Assembly (NCBI RefSeq): GCF_030052815.1
Contig: NC_079499.1
Coordinates: 80,887,183 to 80,951,182 of the forward strand
Reading direction: 5' to 3'
Length of the DNA stretch: 64,000 bases
From: Hevea brasiliensis
Lineage: Eukaryota; Streptophyta; Magnoliopsida; Malpighiales; Euphorbiaceae
The notes under the pieces are model-generated. The model was not told the origin of the DNA. It saw only the letters and a list, made by a program, of their open reading frames with translations, and made no database searches. Positions 36,301-48,281 of this stretch are shown one piece after another. Numbering within the stretch: the first letter of the stretch is position 1; every line of letters starts with the position of its first letter. A program made the translations under genes and the position numbers.

Positions 36301-36444
36301 TTTGATAAATGGTTTAAATAAATTGTATTTCATAAATTATATGCAAAAGCATGATATAAATTAATTGAGGAATATTAGAGTGTGCCGGTACACCGTGTGG
36401 CATTACTTACTCGGGTATACTGTACACGGGTAAGGGGTGTCACA
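33324..36444 (+). repeat. 3' LTR of B
   Basis: A 3121-bp LTR with the same termini as the 5' copy. Module anchors lie near 34621, 34813 and 35015. It retains CAG/CTG triplets around 35420-35640 where the 5' LTR has CG. No gene is supported. Confidence 0.95.
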
Positions 36445-36765
36445 CTACATGTTCTCATGCTGCATCTGTAACTCATTACTCATGGAAGCAAGCATGTAAC
36501 ACTTAGCTCTCATATCATGCTCCTTCCACTTGTTCAAAGTTTCATATTCCTCTTGGGTGGCCTCTGGAGGTAAGGGGCCAGGAACATTTGAGTCTAGAAC
36601 ATATCCTATATGTTCAAGGTTCAGGACAAGTTTCAAATTTCTTAGCCAATCAGATAGATTAGGTCTTGTCAACCTATTGCCATTAAGTAATGCTTGCAAG
36701 GATATTGGATGGTGGTGGTTGTTCTGTGCTCATTATTATCAGAAAATTAACTGCAGAAAATAATC
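36445..36765 (-). pseudogene. Copia C gag, N-terminal segment (broken)
   Basis: The minus-strand reading has LLNGNRLTRPNLSDWLRNLK (about 36690-36635) and LEHIGYVLDS, the N-terminal Gag domain common in plant copia elements. The likely ATG lies near 36737 (MSTEQPPPSNI) but is one base out of frame, so there is an indel near 36700. It is cut at the CTACA duplication by chromovirus B and continues from 23300. Confidence 0.85.
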
Positions 36766-36934
36766 AGATTAATTAGTAAATATATCATGTAATTAACCAA
36801 AATGATTATGGTTTTTTAATTAAATTGGTCCTCCCACTAACTTAGCAAATCCTACACTTCCAAAGTAGAAAATGGAAATCCTAGTTGGATGAATTTCTAG
36901 TGGGTGATTGAATTCTTATAATTCTATTGATCAT

Positions 36935-37149
36935 CCTCAGGTACATCCATTATTGGAATTACAATAAACTATAAGTGAGCAACTCTTTGCCCATCACATC
37001 TCATGTGAGGTTCAATCCTTTACCTAGCCCCTAATGCTCAAAATCTCAGGTACATCCATTATTGACTTATCTTGCATTATTTAAGTTGATCCCATTGAGC
37101 TAGTAATTATGCAAATAATTTTAATGTCCTCAGGTACATCTAATATTGG
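36935..37149 (-). repeat. Three dispersed CTCAGGTACATC repeats in copia C leader
   Basis: CCTCAGGTACATCCATTATT-type motifs at 36935-36956, 37045-37064 and 37128-37149 (+ strand), separated by unrelated sequence of 60-90 nt. Function unknown. Confidence 0.85.
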
Positions 37150-37908
37150 CCACCAAACCATTTATATATTTACAAAATCTCATGCTTAATAATTATTCTT
37201 AAGAAAATCTCTTAAAATTGCATCTTATGCAAGTATTTAAAATTTCTTAAAATAATTGCCTCAATGGAGGGCCCATGTTCTAATTACTTTAATTATAGCA
37301 TTTCCAACTTAATCATTTGTTTGGAAGATTTTGTGGTCGTCCTAATTACTATTAAGGTCTAACTTTGCACATTATCCATTTAGCATGCATATATCATATA
37401 CTTGCATACATTCCCATACATCTCATGTATTCATGGATAAACAGTAAATATGATATGATCATGGACTTTCTAAGGGATTCAATTCTGAGCCACCAAGAAT
37501 TGAATTAGGGCATTCCTAGGTGCATTTCATTCATTCATATTACAAGAGTTGCTGAAGGAGTACATAATCAACACTTGATCTTAAATTCCTCCCACTGGTC
37601 CCACCAATGCTCTTGACCTCCTTGAACTTCTTGCAATCCAATATTACATAGTAATCCTTAGCATACCAAGGCGAATTTACAAGAAATAAATAAATGAAAT
37701 TACAATCCAAAAATTATTACAACCTTAATAATACATGCCCAAAAATAAATTAAAATAAATTAATTAATTTACAATCCCAAAGAAACATAAAAGAAATAAA
37801 TCCAATCACATTGGTCTTTTATAGTCCATGATCATCCATCATGCATATCACTATTTAACAATTAAATAAAACATACATACTTAAATTAAATTGAATATCT
37901 CATATTTA

Positions 37909-38250
37909 ACTTAAAAATCCAGATTTGAATATGATTCAAACAAATTTAAAAATTCAGATTTAAATCTCATTCAAACAAATTTAAAAATTCATATTTGAAT
38001 CACATTCAAACAACCTTAAAAATTCAGATTTGAATCACATTCAAACAATTTTTAAAAATCAGATTTGAATCATATTCAAACCATTTTTTAAAAATTTAGA
38101 TTTGAATATTATTCAAACAACTTTAAAAATTCAGATTTGAAAATGATTCAAACAACTTTAAAAATTTAAATTTGAATCACATTCAAACAACTTTTAAAAC
38201 TCAGATTTGAATCACATTCAAACAATTTTTAAAATTCTGATTTAAATAAA
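37909..38250 (-). repeat. Nine-unit 36-nt tandem array with potential hairpins
   Basis: Units of about 36 nt recur nine times, each centred on TTTGAATCACATTCAAA or a variant, i.e. a 7-bp inverted repeat around a 3-nt loop. Units diverge by a few bases. They lie in the transcribed leader of C. They are not a CRISPR array: there are no unique spacers. Confidence 0.88.
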
Positions 38251-38514
38251 AATTTAATTGTGTGATTAAAACTCTAATTAAAAAATTTTAATTAGACATA
38301 AAATAGACATAATTATGAGCATTAGACTATACAACAATTGCACAAACATTGCCCAAACAATGCACACCATAAGAAGTGCTCAAACCATGCGTACATATAG
38401 AGTCTTCATCAAACCGCCACCTTTATCATTGCAACCAGCAATGGATCTATCATCTCATGATCAAATCACACAATTAAATCATATAATCAATAATTTAAAT
38501 GGCAAATATAGTGG

Positions 38515-38527
38515 CTCTGATACCAAT
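38515..38527 (-). other. Primer-binding site of copia C
   Basis: The minus strand reads TTGGTATCAGAGC, starting directly at the 5' LTR end; perfect match to the initiator methionine tRNA complement. Confidence 0.9.
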
Positions 38528-40632
38528 TGAAGGAGCGAAAGCATGAAAAACACAAATTTATACCATTGAATTCAAAAATTTTCACCTAGGTTCATATGCA
38601 TCATGCAAGAATTATTTTTATCTATTTGATTTCAATGATAAAAGACATATTAAAACTCTTTCAATATATTTTTGGATCTGTATTTGCTATTTAAGATTTT
38701 AGAATTAATCAGATTAATTTTAGAACCCTAGATTAGATCAAGAACAAATACACTAACCTCTTGATGCACTGCAACGTATTTGTACCTTTGGGATGCGTTT
38801 TTAGGACACCAGATGTTGTCCCTCTAGCTTGTCCACACCAAGAACACCTATGGCAGCCCTTGAACAGATTTTAAAGCTTTTTCTATGAATTAGAAAATCA
38901 AGTTTTGCCTTTTAAGAGATTAAAGATGTAAACAAGACTCTAGAAACGATTTCTAGTATTTTTAATTCAAGAGATTGTTGGGAAATCTCTTTGAATTGAT
39001 GAGAGATGAAGAAGATGGAAGGGAGAGGTGCTTTGGGGTGACACCAATGAAACAAATAGCAGCTAGGTATTTTTCTTTTCATCCTTTCCCTTATATAGCT
39101 AGGTCACCACTTAAAACCCTTGTCACATGTCACCTTCTGATTGGCTCTAGGTTTAATTGACCCAATCACATTGTGCTAAGTGTCAAACCTACATTTAATC
39201 TTAATTTTAATCATCTTACATGATTAAAAGACATTTGGCAAGCTTATGTGTAATGCTATGTGTCACCATCTCATGGTGCCACATGTCACCCTGCGAAATG
39301 ACCAAAATGCCCCTGTGTCTTAATTTTGAGTTCTCAACCCAAAATAATTATTTTTCTTCTTCTAATCAATTTATATCAAATATAAATCAATTAATTAATC
39401 TTTATTAATTAATTTCTCATTAATTAAATTCATATTTAAATACTTTAAATATAAATTTAACTTATACTATACATCCAATAATCTAGATTTGGTTTCAAGT
39501 CATGCTAGGGACTTTACAATCTAATTGCAAACCAAACCTATTTAATTAATTAATTAAACTCTTTAATTAATTAATTAAATCATATTTAATTTGTTGATGA
39601 CTTGTGCATGTGTGTGACTTACTAGGCTCATCACTAATTGGCAATGAGACATGATATCATCTCTTAATATCATCAGAATTTTTTCTTACCATAAATGATT
39701 TCTCTAAACCATTTTATGTACCTCATAGACCATGGTTAATACCTAGCATAGCATGCCATGGTCACCCAATTAGTAATAAGGTTTACCTTAAATGAACTTA
39801 TAATCATATATTACCATGCACTAGAATCTCTCTGTTATAAAATCCCAATTCAAGCTGGAGTCATGGTTTATGTCAAACCCCATTTGCCATGAATATTATG
39901 TTCTCTTTTAATTTTAGTTCTTGATTAAAAGATTTTCTCATCAGAAACTCTTTTCTGATTAAATCTATCTGTCCTGGCCAGAAACTTGAAACATCAAGAA
40001 CAATTAAATGAACATAGGATTTTATCCCTATTTACTTAGAGGAACAGATTCCATCTTTATCAACACCCACCTCCATATATAACTAGTAGGAGCCAACACA
40101 TGCCCATATACCCATACACAGTACAAGTATGAAAGCAGTATCAAACTTAAACCATCTATATACAAGATAATTATGCTATCTCAGGTCTAAAGATTATATG
40201 CACTGATATAATTTATGACAATACATTGACAAGAGTAAACTCGATGCGCTTGTCATAAGTGTCACTAGTTCGACCTACTTATCTTGTATAAGTGCCTGTC
40301 ATGATTGTCATATAGCATGAGACTCACCATTCCATCTTATTTATATCTCATATAAATAACTTAGGAATAAACATGAATACAATCTTTCTGGATAAGTCAT
40401 GTCCTTATTGTGAAGTATCCTCGATTGGGAACCTATTTATGATACTTTGTACTAGAAATACTGTCACTCATATCCTTAACAACTTAAGAATAGAATTTTT
40501 AACAAAATATCAATGGACCTTTTCTATTACACATAAATATATTATGTAAACAATAAAGTAGAAATGCCTTTTATTAATAAAAGATGTACAAGATACATAC
40601 TAAATGATATGCTCTAGGGCATACTACTAACA
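38528..40632 (-). repeat. 5' LTR of copia C
   Basis: A 2105-bp LTR with intact ends (TGTTAGTAGTATGCC...GCTCCTTCA on the minus strand). It pairs with 9492-11595. The GAATT duplication follows at 40633. Confidence 0.93.
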
Positions 40633-41616
40633 GAATTGTATATCAATGAAATAGTTAGACTGCATGGAATCCCACTCTCCATTATATCCGATAGAGACTC
40701 GAGGTTCACATCTAGATTTTGGAAGAAAATACAAGAAGCCTTGGGCACACAACTCTATTTTAGCACGGCTTTTCATCCTCAAACGAATGGATAGTCAGAA
40801 CGAGTGATTCAGGTAAAACTTTAAAACTCATTAAAATTGAAATGAAATATGTGATAGGTCCTTGAGGATATGTTAAGGAGTTGTGTCATTGAGTTTGAGA
40901 GAAGTTGGGACAGATAGCTCCCACTAGCAGAATTTGCCTACAACAATAGCTACTAAGCTAGCATTTAGATGGCTCCTTATGAGGCACTGTATGGGAGGAA
41001 GTGTAGAACACCGTTGTGTTGGACTGAACTGGTGAAGATAAACTTGTGGGACCATACTTGGTGAAACAAACTAAAGAGAAAGTGAAATTGATCACAGCTA
41101 ATTTGAAAGTTGCCTCAGACAGACAGAAATCTTATGCTGACTTAAGAAAAAAAGAAATAAAATATGAAGTTGGTGACAAGGTGTTTCTTAAAGTATTACT
41201 ATGGAAGAAGGTATTGAGATTTGGGAGAAATGGTAAGTTAAGCCTTAGGTTCATTGGCCCGTATGAAGTCATTGAACTTGTGGGTCCAATGGCTTATAGG
41301 TTAGCTTTACCACTAGAGTTGGACAAGATCTATAATGTGTTTCATGTATCTATGCTGAGAAGGTACAGATCAGACCCTTCACATGTCATCTCCATGGAAG
41401 AGATTGAAATAAAACCAGATTTGACATACGAAGAGGAACCAATAAGGATCTTGGCTCAGGAAGTGAAGGAATTGAGAAATAAGCAGATCCCACTGGTGAA
41501 AGTGCTTTGAAGGCACCACAACACCGAAGAGGCAACCTGGGAAAGTGAAGAGATGATGAGGCATCGGTTCCCTCAACTGTTTGCATCAAGTAAATTTTAA
41601 GGGTAAAATTTTTATT
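40633..41616 (+). pseudogene. A integrase core to chromodomain (broken)
   Basis: It continues A integrase after copia [20 protein letters not shown] (about 40655-40705), FHPQT, a candidate 45-nt intron at 40813-40857, then LEDMLRSCVIEFE, VGDKVFLKV (about 41170), GPYEVIEL, FHVSMLRRYRSDPSHVIS and a chromodomain with IRILAQEVKEL (about 41441) and RHHNTEEATWESEE (about 41513-41555). Stops at about 40793, 40917, 40955 and 41508 disable it. Confidence 0.88.
40813..40857 (+). other. Candidate integrase intron in A (45 nt)
   Basis: CAG|GTAAAA ... GATAG|GTCC at the site homologous to 32480-32554. At 45 nt it is shorter than most functional plant introns, probably shrunken by deletion in this decayed copy. 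Confidence 0.5.
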
Positions 41617-41629
41617 AGAGGGAAAGAGT
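41617..41629 (+). other. Polypurine tract of A
   Basis: AGAGGGAAAGAGT directly before TGTAACACCC of the 3' LTR. Confidence 0.85.
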
Positions 41630-43667
41630 TGTAACACCCTCACATTAGATAGTCCATATATTTTACTGTTTAGGTGACTAATATTTGTCCAGACAGCCAG
41701 AATGTCTAGAACTATATTTAAACTAGAGTAAGGAGACATAAATCACCTAAAAAAATGATAAGAAAAATTAAGAAAAAATTTAAGAAGTGAAAGGCAGTAA
41801 GATTAAATGAGCTGAAGCTACTGCGATGGGTAAGCCTAATGAGAAGAGACTGTAAAGATAGTTGTCAACCCTAGACCCATGGAGAAACCCTATGAAATAA
41901 TTTTGGAGACTCCAGTAAAGAATTATTGAGGCTTAGATGACAATAGAATGCTAAGGAAATGCCAAGAGAATTTCATAAATCGGTACAAATAATTTTAGCT
42001 CATTAAGCACAATGAGAGACATTTTGCTCATTTCACCTTCAGAGATTCTTGACCAACTTGTCCATTTAATTAAGTGAGGTATATGACATAAAATATGAAT
42101 AAATATTAATGAAAACTTAATTAAAAATAAGTAAAAGAGAGAAGAAAGAAAAATAAAACAAATAAAATAAAAATTCAATTATGACATAAGCATGAGTCAT
42201 GATGATGCAATTAAAAATTTTTCCACCAATCACATTTAGACAAGCTTAAGTATACAAGCTATTAAATTAAATAAAAAATCATCATCTTTTTCATTTCCTC
42301 AACCTTGGCTGAATTATCTCTCTCACTTTTCCATAGCTTTTTCTTCATCAACCTTCCATTTTCTTGATTCCCCACCATAAAATCCATAAATTCCTTCATC
42401 AAAACTTAACATCTCACCTTGTTAAAGTGTTTGGCTACCAAGAATCGAAGGGAAAGTGAAAAATTAGAACCCTAGAATCTTGCTTCAAGAGGTTAGTGCT
42501 AATTTCTTTCTCTCTCTCTTCATATTCTATGTTAGAATCATGAATTAAGTGAGAAATTGTAAAATTTGAAACAAATTGTGAATGTTAGACTTTCCCTAAA
42601 TTTTCGGTAGCCATGAATTAAAATGGATTGGATGAATTTTAATAGAATTAAAGTTTGTGGAGATGGCCATGAATGAGAATATATGTATTAGAACTTTGAT
42701 TTTTATGTGTTCTGTATGATGGAGAAATTGAGAATTAGGATTTGAAAAAAATTAGGGTTTTGCTAAATTGATGGTTAATTAGTGTTCTAATGGTCAATTA
42801 GTAACCACTTCAGGTGAATTGACCTTAATTTGGAGTGAATTGTGGCATTGAATGGAAAAATGTCAAGTTGCCCTAGGTGCTAGAAATTCTGAACTTGAGT
42901 CCATTGTGTTTGGATAGTAATAAGTTGACTTGTGTAGTTTTAATTGGTGTGAGGCTAATTAGAGGTGGAACTAGGGACATAAGGCCACATTTTTTTTGAA
43001 GAGACTTTGCCCAGAAAACTAACCTAAAGTGACATAAAATTTGCCTAAATCCGGATAACCAAAAATCTGGACCTGGAAAATGACCAAATAAAGTGTTTGT
43101 TCAACTGGCCATAACTTTGTGTAGAGAGGTCCAAATGACCCGATTCTTGAACCATGGAAAGCTTAGACATAGTAGAACAACTTTCATGAAGAACCAAAAC
43201 CTATATTTTGATCATAACTAATTCAAATTGCTAACCAAAATTAGGTTATCAAAACTGCTAGAACCAAATTTGCCTAGAAAATCTGGGAATAGACTAATCT
43301 AGTCAATTATGGTAAAAATACTATAACTTGAGCTATAAAACTCTAAATGGAGTTATTCAAAAAGGAAATTAAAGTAGACACATTAAGGAACAACTTTAAT
43401 GAAGAAAATTTAGCTAAATTCCCACTCTAAATTAGTCTAATGGAATAGTGAACATTAGTCATCAAATCTGAAAATTTGAAATAACTTCTAATGAGCCTTA
43501 AATTGAAATTGGCAACCAATGCTAACAAATGTATAATCCAAAATGTGATATTATAGTGTAATTAGAACTTACATACCTATTATTATTGAAAAAGTCAACA
43601 TTTTTATATGAATAGTAATGTGAATAGTAACCACCAAAACATTCAATGTAAAGAACTAAACACCTAA
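41630..43667 (+). repeat. 3' LTR of A, first segment
   Basis: It starts TGTAACACCCTCAC. Module anchors lie near 42916, 43109 and 43321. It is cut at the CCTAA duplication (43663-43667) by a solo LTR. No coding region seen. Confidence 0.9.
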
Positions 43668-46600
43668 AGTAACGCCCCTTACTTTAGGTAGTCCGTACAT
43701 TCTACTGTTCCGACGACTAATGTTTGTTTGAACAGACAAGATGTCTAGAACTACACTCAAACTAGAGTGAGGAAATATAAATTGACTGAATAAAGACTAA
43801 GTGAAATTAAAGAAAAGTAAAAGAAGTGAAGTACAATTCGGTTAAACGAGCCGGGGTCACGGCGATGGGTGACCGTACTGGAAAGCAACTGCGAAGATAG
43901 TTGCCGACCCCAGACTCATGAGAAACTCTGGGAAATAATTTTTGGGACTTAATTGAAGGGTTTCTAATGTACAAATGATATTAAAAATATCATAGAAAAT
44001 TGAGGAGAATTTATTAATTGGTATAGACAAAAATAACCCAACAAGCTTAACGAAGGGCATTTTGGTCATTTCAACCCCAGAGTTAAATTTTGACCTAAAT
44101 GTCAATTAAAATGAGAGAGATTAAAACACATGAAAATAAATTAAAGTTATGAATTTATGTATGGAAATGAGAAAAGAAAGAAGAAGGAAAAAGAAAAGAA
44201 AAGAAAAAAATGTAAATTCATTTATGATGTCATAAATACATAATTAAAAATTTTAACCAATAAAATTTTAACAAATATATAAGAGATAAGAAGAGAGATT
44301 AAAAGAGACAAAATTTTATTTAACAAAAGTCATCTTCTTCCTCCTTGGGCATTTGGCCGAACCACCATGGAAGACTCCTTCTTCCATTTTTCAAGCTTCC
44401 AAGCTTGATTCTCCCCTTTTCTTCCCATAAAATCCTAAGCCATCTTTATTAAAATTTATCCTCACACCTTGGAGAATTTACTAGTAGCAAAAAGAAGTAG
44501 AAAATTTGAAGTTTTGAGGGCTTGGAATTGGACACAAGCAAGGTTAGTGCTTAATCTTCTTACCTTTCTTATTTAATTCTTGATTTGGACTTAGGAGGAG
44601 TTGAAATTGCATGAAATAAAAAGGAAATGACAAGTTTATGAGGAAGCGAATTTTGGCAGCTTAGGGAACCTTAGGACTTTGAAAATTTTGACTTACCTAA
44701 ATTTGATTAGTGATGTTGATGAATGAAATTAAATGTATTGGAAGTTAATTTGCATAAGTGTGCTTGAGATTTGAATCTTGAAATTAGGGTTTGATCATAA
44801 ATTAGGGCTTTTGTGAAATTATTTAAAATTAGCAAATTGAGATTGATTGATGATATTTAGAAGTGTTTTGTATGCCAATTGAAGTAAGAGAGTTGGAGGA
44901 AATTGAAAATTTGAGAGTGCTCTCTTGTGCAGGTTGTGGGACTCAATGAGTCCAGTTTGGTTTTTGACTTATAACTGAAACTTTGTGGCTCTAATTAGTA
45001 TGAGGCTAATTGGAGATGAAACTAGGGTCAAAATACTCCATTTTTTATGGAGAAACTATGCTCAAATTCTATCTATAAATTGACCTAAATTCTGGTTGTT
45101 CATACCCTAAACCCAAAAAAATGACCAAATGAATAGTACATGTTCATTTGGCCATAACTTTCTCTAGAAAGGTCAGAATGATCTGATTTTTATACCATTG
45201 AAAAGATTAGACATGGGATCACAACTTTCATAAAGAACACATAACCCAGAATTGCATCTAACCATACTAAATTGCTAGCACACTTTAGGTCAACAAAATT
45301 GTCCAAAATCAAATTGTTCAGAAATTCTGGACTTGAACCTATCCGACCAGTTTTGCAAAAAATGCCATAACTTGGTCTACAAAATTGCAAATGCAATGAA
45401 ACCAATGCTAAAATTTGTATAAGACATAGATATACAATATTGATGTTTTGACCAGAACCCAGAACCCAAGGAAATTAGGCCAAATTGCTAGAAAAATTCA
45501 GCACATCAAAATCTGAAATTTGACTAAACCACCACTTGACCCCAAAATAGTTTTTATAGCATATCTCCCACTAGGAAATCCCAAATAGGATGAGCCAAAC
45601 TGTTCTAGAAACCTAAGAGATAGGACTTCAACCTTGATTTAGAAACTTTTCTCAAAATTTGAGTGTAAGAACCCTAAAATGGGAGTCAAAGCGACTGACC
45701 TAAACTTGGAATTTTGTAGACATAGGGTAACTAAGTCCAAGCCAGTTAATTGGTTATAACTAATTCTAAAAAATTTGAAAAATTGTAATTCAAAATTTTG
45801 AGTAATCATAAGATATAGGGTAACAACTTCTATGAAGAACATTAGGTCTAAAGGTGACTGTGACATGTCCAAATAATTAGGGAAAGATGGACTCCAGAAT
45901 CTGCCTAAATCTAGACCCAGAAAGATACCATGAACCAGTTGTAGTTATTTGACCATAACCTGAGTTTTAAAACGTCAAATGACATGAATCAAAAACGAAA
46001 ACAAAGGCAAGACATAGAGGAACAACTTCCATGAAGGAAGTATGGCCAAACAATGGCCACACCTTAGCCAATTTGTTAGGTGAACTTAAGACATCAAATC
46101 TGGACCTAGAGACAGGTTCATAAAATGACTTGTTATATGATATGAAGTTAATCAAAATGAATTGTTAAACATAAAAGTGACATGAATATGCATGTGGGAC
46201 TTATGTTTCCCATCATAAGTAACATGAAAATGTTATTAAATACAACTAGAACATAATATGAAACTATAAATACTTAATAACATTAATTTGTCCAAAGTAT
46301 ACCTAGACTTATTTATATAGCATGGATCGATTGGTATACAAATTAGGGACTACAGATTACAGTACTGCCCACAGGAATAATCATTGATAGATAATATATG
46401 TCTAAGATGGTTGTTCTACTGGCTTTATGCTTGCCTATTGGCCATTGTGCCTGATTTTATTTCTGGCTTTATGTCTGCCCACTGGCCTTGTATCTGACAT
46501 GACAGATGTATACATGTTAGACATACGGATGTTCAACTAGTATATTCTTGTGTATACAGTCTTTATAATTTCTTATTGGTTACTTGGGCATAGATATCAG

Positions 46601-47409
46601 TAATAAATCTTAAATTTTAAATAGTTACAAGAAAAGAACACAGATATGAGTAATAAGACTAAACATGGAATTAAACGAATAGAAAAGATCCTGATTAACT
46701 TAATTGCTTCCAAAGTTCTATAAACATGTAAAAGACTATAAACTCATGAAATCTATATTTCTTTAGAAAGTTATACGTGGAATAAATATTTCAATTATTT
46801 AGTTATTTTTATTTCAATTTATGCACTAATAAGCATTATGCTTAGTGCATTGGTTTTTCCATCGCGTAGGTACTGGAGAGCAGCAGCAGTAACAGTAGAG
46901 CGCAGATGGAGATTTGATCAGATCTACTAGAGTGTCGGTCACCTCGTCAGTTATTTTGGTAGGCCTCATGTCTGTATTAGATGTTACATTTTGATTATTG
47001 TATATAAGTAAATGTTATAAATTGTTTTACGACATGTAATTAAATTTTTGGATTGTATATGAGTGTATATTATTGTATGCAAACTTTATATGAATGAGAT
47101 AAAATTCATTTCTTAAAAATGGACATAAGTAATGAGAGATGATGTGATGAATGGATATATGAAATGGATATAAATAATTTTAACAGGTAAATAATGGAAC
47201 TCGCCATGCACTAATAAAAATAAAGGAGACTCTGTCTGGGTCTCTATAAAAATAAGATGTGATATAAAAAAAAAAGTTCTACACGTAAGATAATATAATT
47301 AAATAGACATTAAATTAATATTGTACACGACAAGACAAGATAGGGTGCTCTGGCACTAAATGTAGCACACCTTGCTCGACTACACTGTAGACGGGTGAGG
47401 GGTGTTACA
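43668..47409 (+). mobile_element. Solo chromovirus LTR (3.7 kb) with six ~195-nt modules
   Basis: Flanked by CCTAA at 43663-43667 and 47410-47414. The first base of the terminal TG is mutated (AGTAACGCC), and the end is GGGTGTTACA. It has no internal domain. Six CCATAACT-type anchors lie near 44969, 45151, 45364, 45559, 45754 and 45951, each followed about 90 nt later by an AACTTTCATGAAGAA-type box. It contains no supported gene. Confidence 0.9.
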
Positions 47410-47414
47410 CCTAA

Positions 47415-48281
47415 CTTAGTTAATATACCCTATTATACCTATTGTGATTGGTTTGGATAGGTTGGCATGCCAATAAAGTTCCGATTGTAGTACTACCTAT
47501 GGCATTATGCCATTTCATGATTCATGGCTTTAGTGCCATTTTGTAATATTATGGCCTATGGCTATTTTGCTATTCTTAACATACTTGGCTTTATGCCCGA
47601 TGATTTTTATGGTTTGTTAGTCATTCTGATGTACATCTGGCAGACACTATGTAACCGATGGTGTGACGTCCTGAGATACTTAATACCCAGTACCAGTTTA
47701 CCCGTTTATCCAGTCTAGTTAATTTGTATAGGTTACTTGCACAACTAAAATGAGTCTTAAAAATTTTCAACTAAATATTGAACATAAAAATTATAAAATT
47801 TAGGATATTACACATAATTATCAAAATTTCAGTCTGCATTAATTAATAGTATAATTTCTGCATATTTAATTATTTAGTTCATTTTTATATTATATTGACA
47901 CCACTAAGCTGTATGCTTAGCGTGTCACTTTTTGCCATCCGTAGGTACTGGAAACCAGGAGCGAGAACCCAGTAGACCATAAACTGGGAGTAGAGATTTT
48001 TGATCTGCATCAGTGTCAGATTTTGTCACCTCCTCTGTGCAACGTATTTTGGTAGGGTTCCTTAGGCCATGTTAGATTTTTTTTTTTTTTTTTTTTTTTG
48101 TGTATTGCAATATCCATTTTGTATTGTAAATCAAAAACCCATGTAATTATTGTAAATTATGTAAATTAATTGAAATTGAGTATTTTGTTTATGAATGAAT
48201 ATCAGTTTATTTATTTATGTATGATTGAAAATTGTGAGTTTTCAACATTGAAATGAAGTACTGGAATTAAATGTGAGGAAG
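47415..48281 (+). repeat. 3' LTR of A, second segment
   Basis: It continues the LTR after the CCTAA duplication with the TTGGTTTGGATAGGTTGGCATGCC block. The stretch near its end matches positions 1-210. A T23 run lies at 48077-48099. It is cut at GGAAG (48277-48281). Confidence 0.9.

Larger units (their letters stand above)
23301..36444 (+). mobile_element. Chromovirus B, two LTRs, inserted in copia C gag
   Basis: It is flanked by CTACA at 23296-23300 and 36445-36449. Structure: 5' LTR 23301-26407, primer site, gag with a solo copia LTR inside, pol, integrase intron candidate, chromodomain, purine tract 33311-33323, 3' LTR 33324-36444. LTR identity by eye is high over long stretches, making B one of the younger insertions, though differences cluster in patches. 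Coding is disrupted by a gag stop, several small deletions and a stop before the chromodomain. Confidence 0.93.
36766..38514 (-). other. Copia C untranslated leader
   Basis: About 1.75 kb between primer site and gag on the minus strand, AT-rich, without a supported coding region. It contains three copies of a 20-22 nt motif (36935-37149) and a nine-unit tandem array (37909-38250). One 71-codon + strand frame (38315-38530) is judged fortuitous. Confidence 0.75.
9492..40632 (-). mobile_element. Ty1/copia element C, minus strand, with two large nested insertions
   Basis: The element is flanked by GAATT at 9487-9491 and 40633-40637. On the minus strand it contains the 5' LTR (40632 to 38528), primer site, long leader, gag, integrase, RT, RNase H, purine tract and 3' LTR (11595 to 9492). 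Integrase before RT places it in Ty1/copia. Its 2.1-kb LTRs are long for copia, as in Angela/BARE-type elements, but I do not assign a lineage. Chromovirus B sits in its gag and chromovirus D in the linker before RT. Without them the element is about 9.8 kb. Stops and a missing protease core make it inactive. Confidence 0.9.

Noticed and set aside
37909..38250. Regular 36-nt repeats resembling a CRISPR array
   Set aside because: Units are contiguous and diverged with no unique spacers, in a plant copia leader. It is a tandem repeat.
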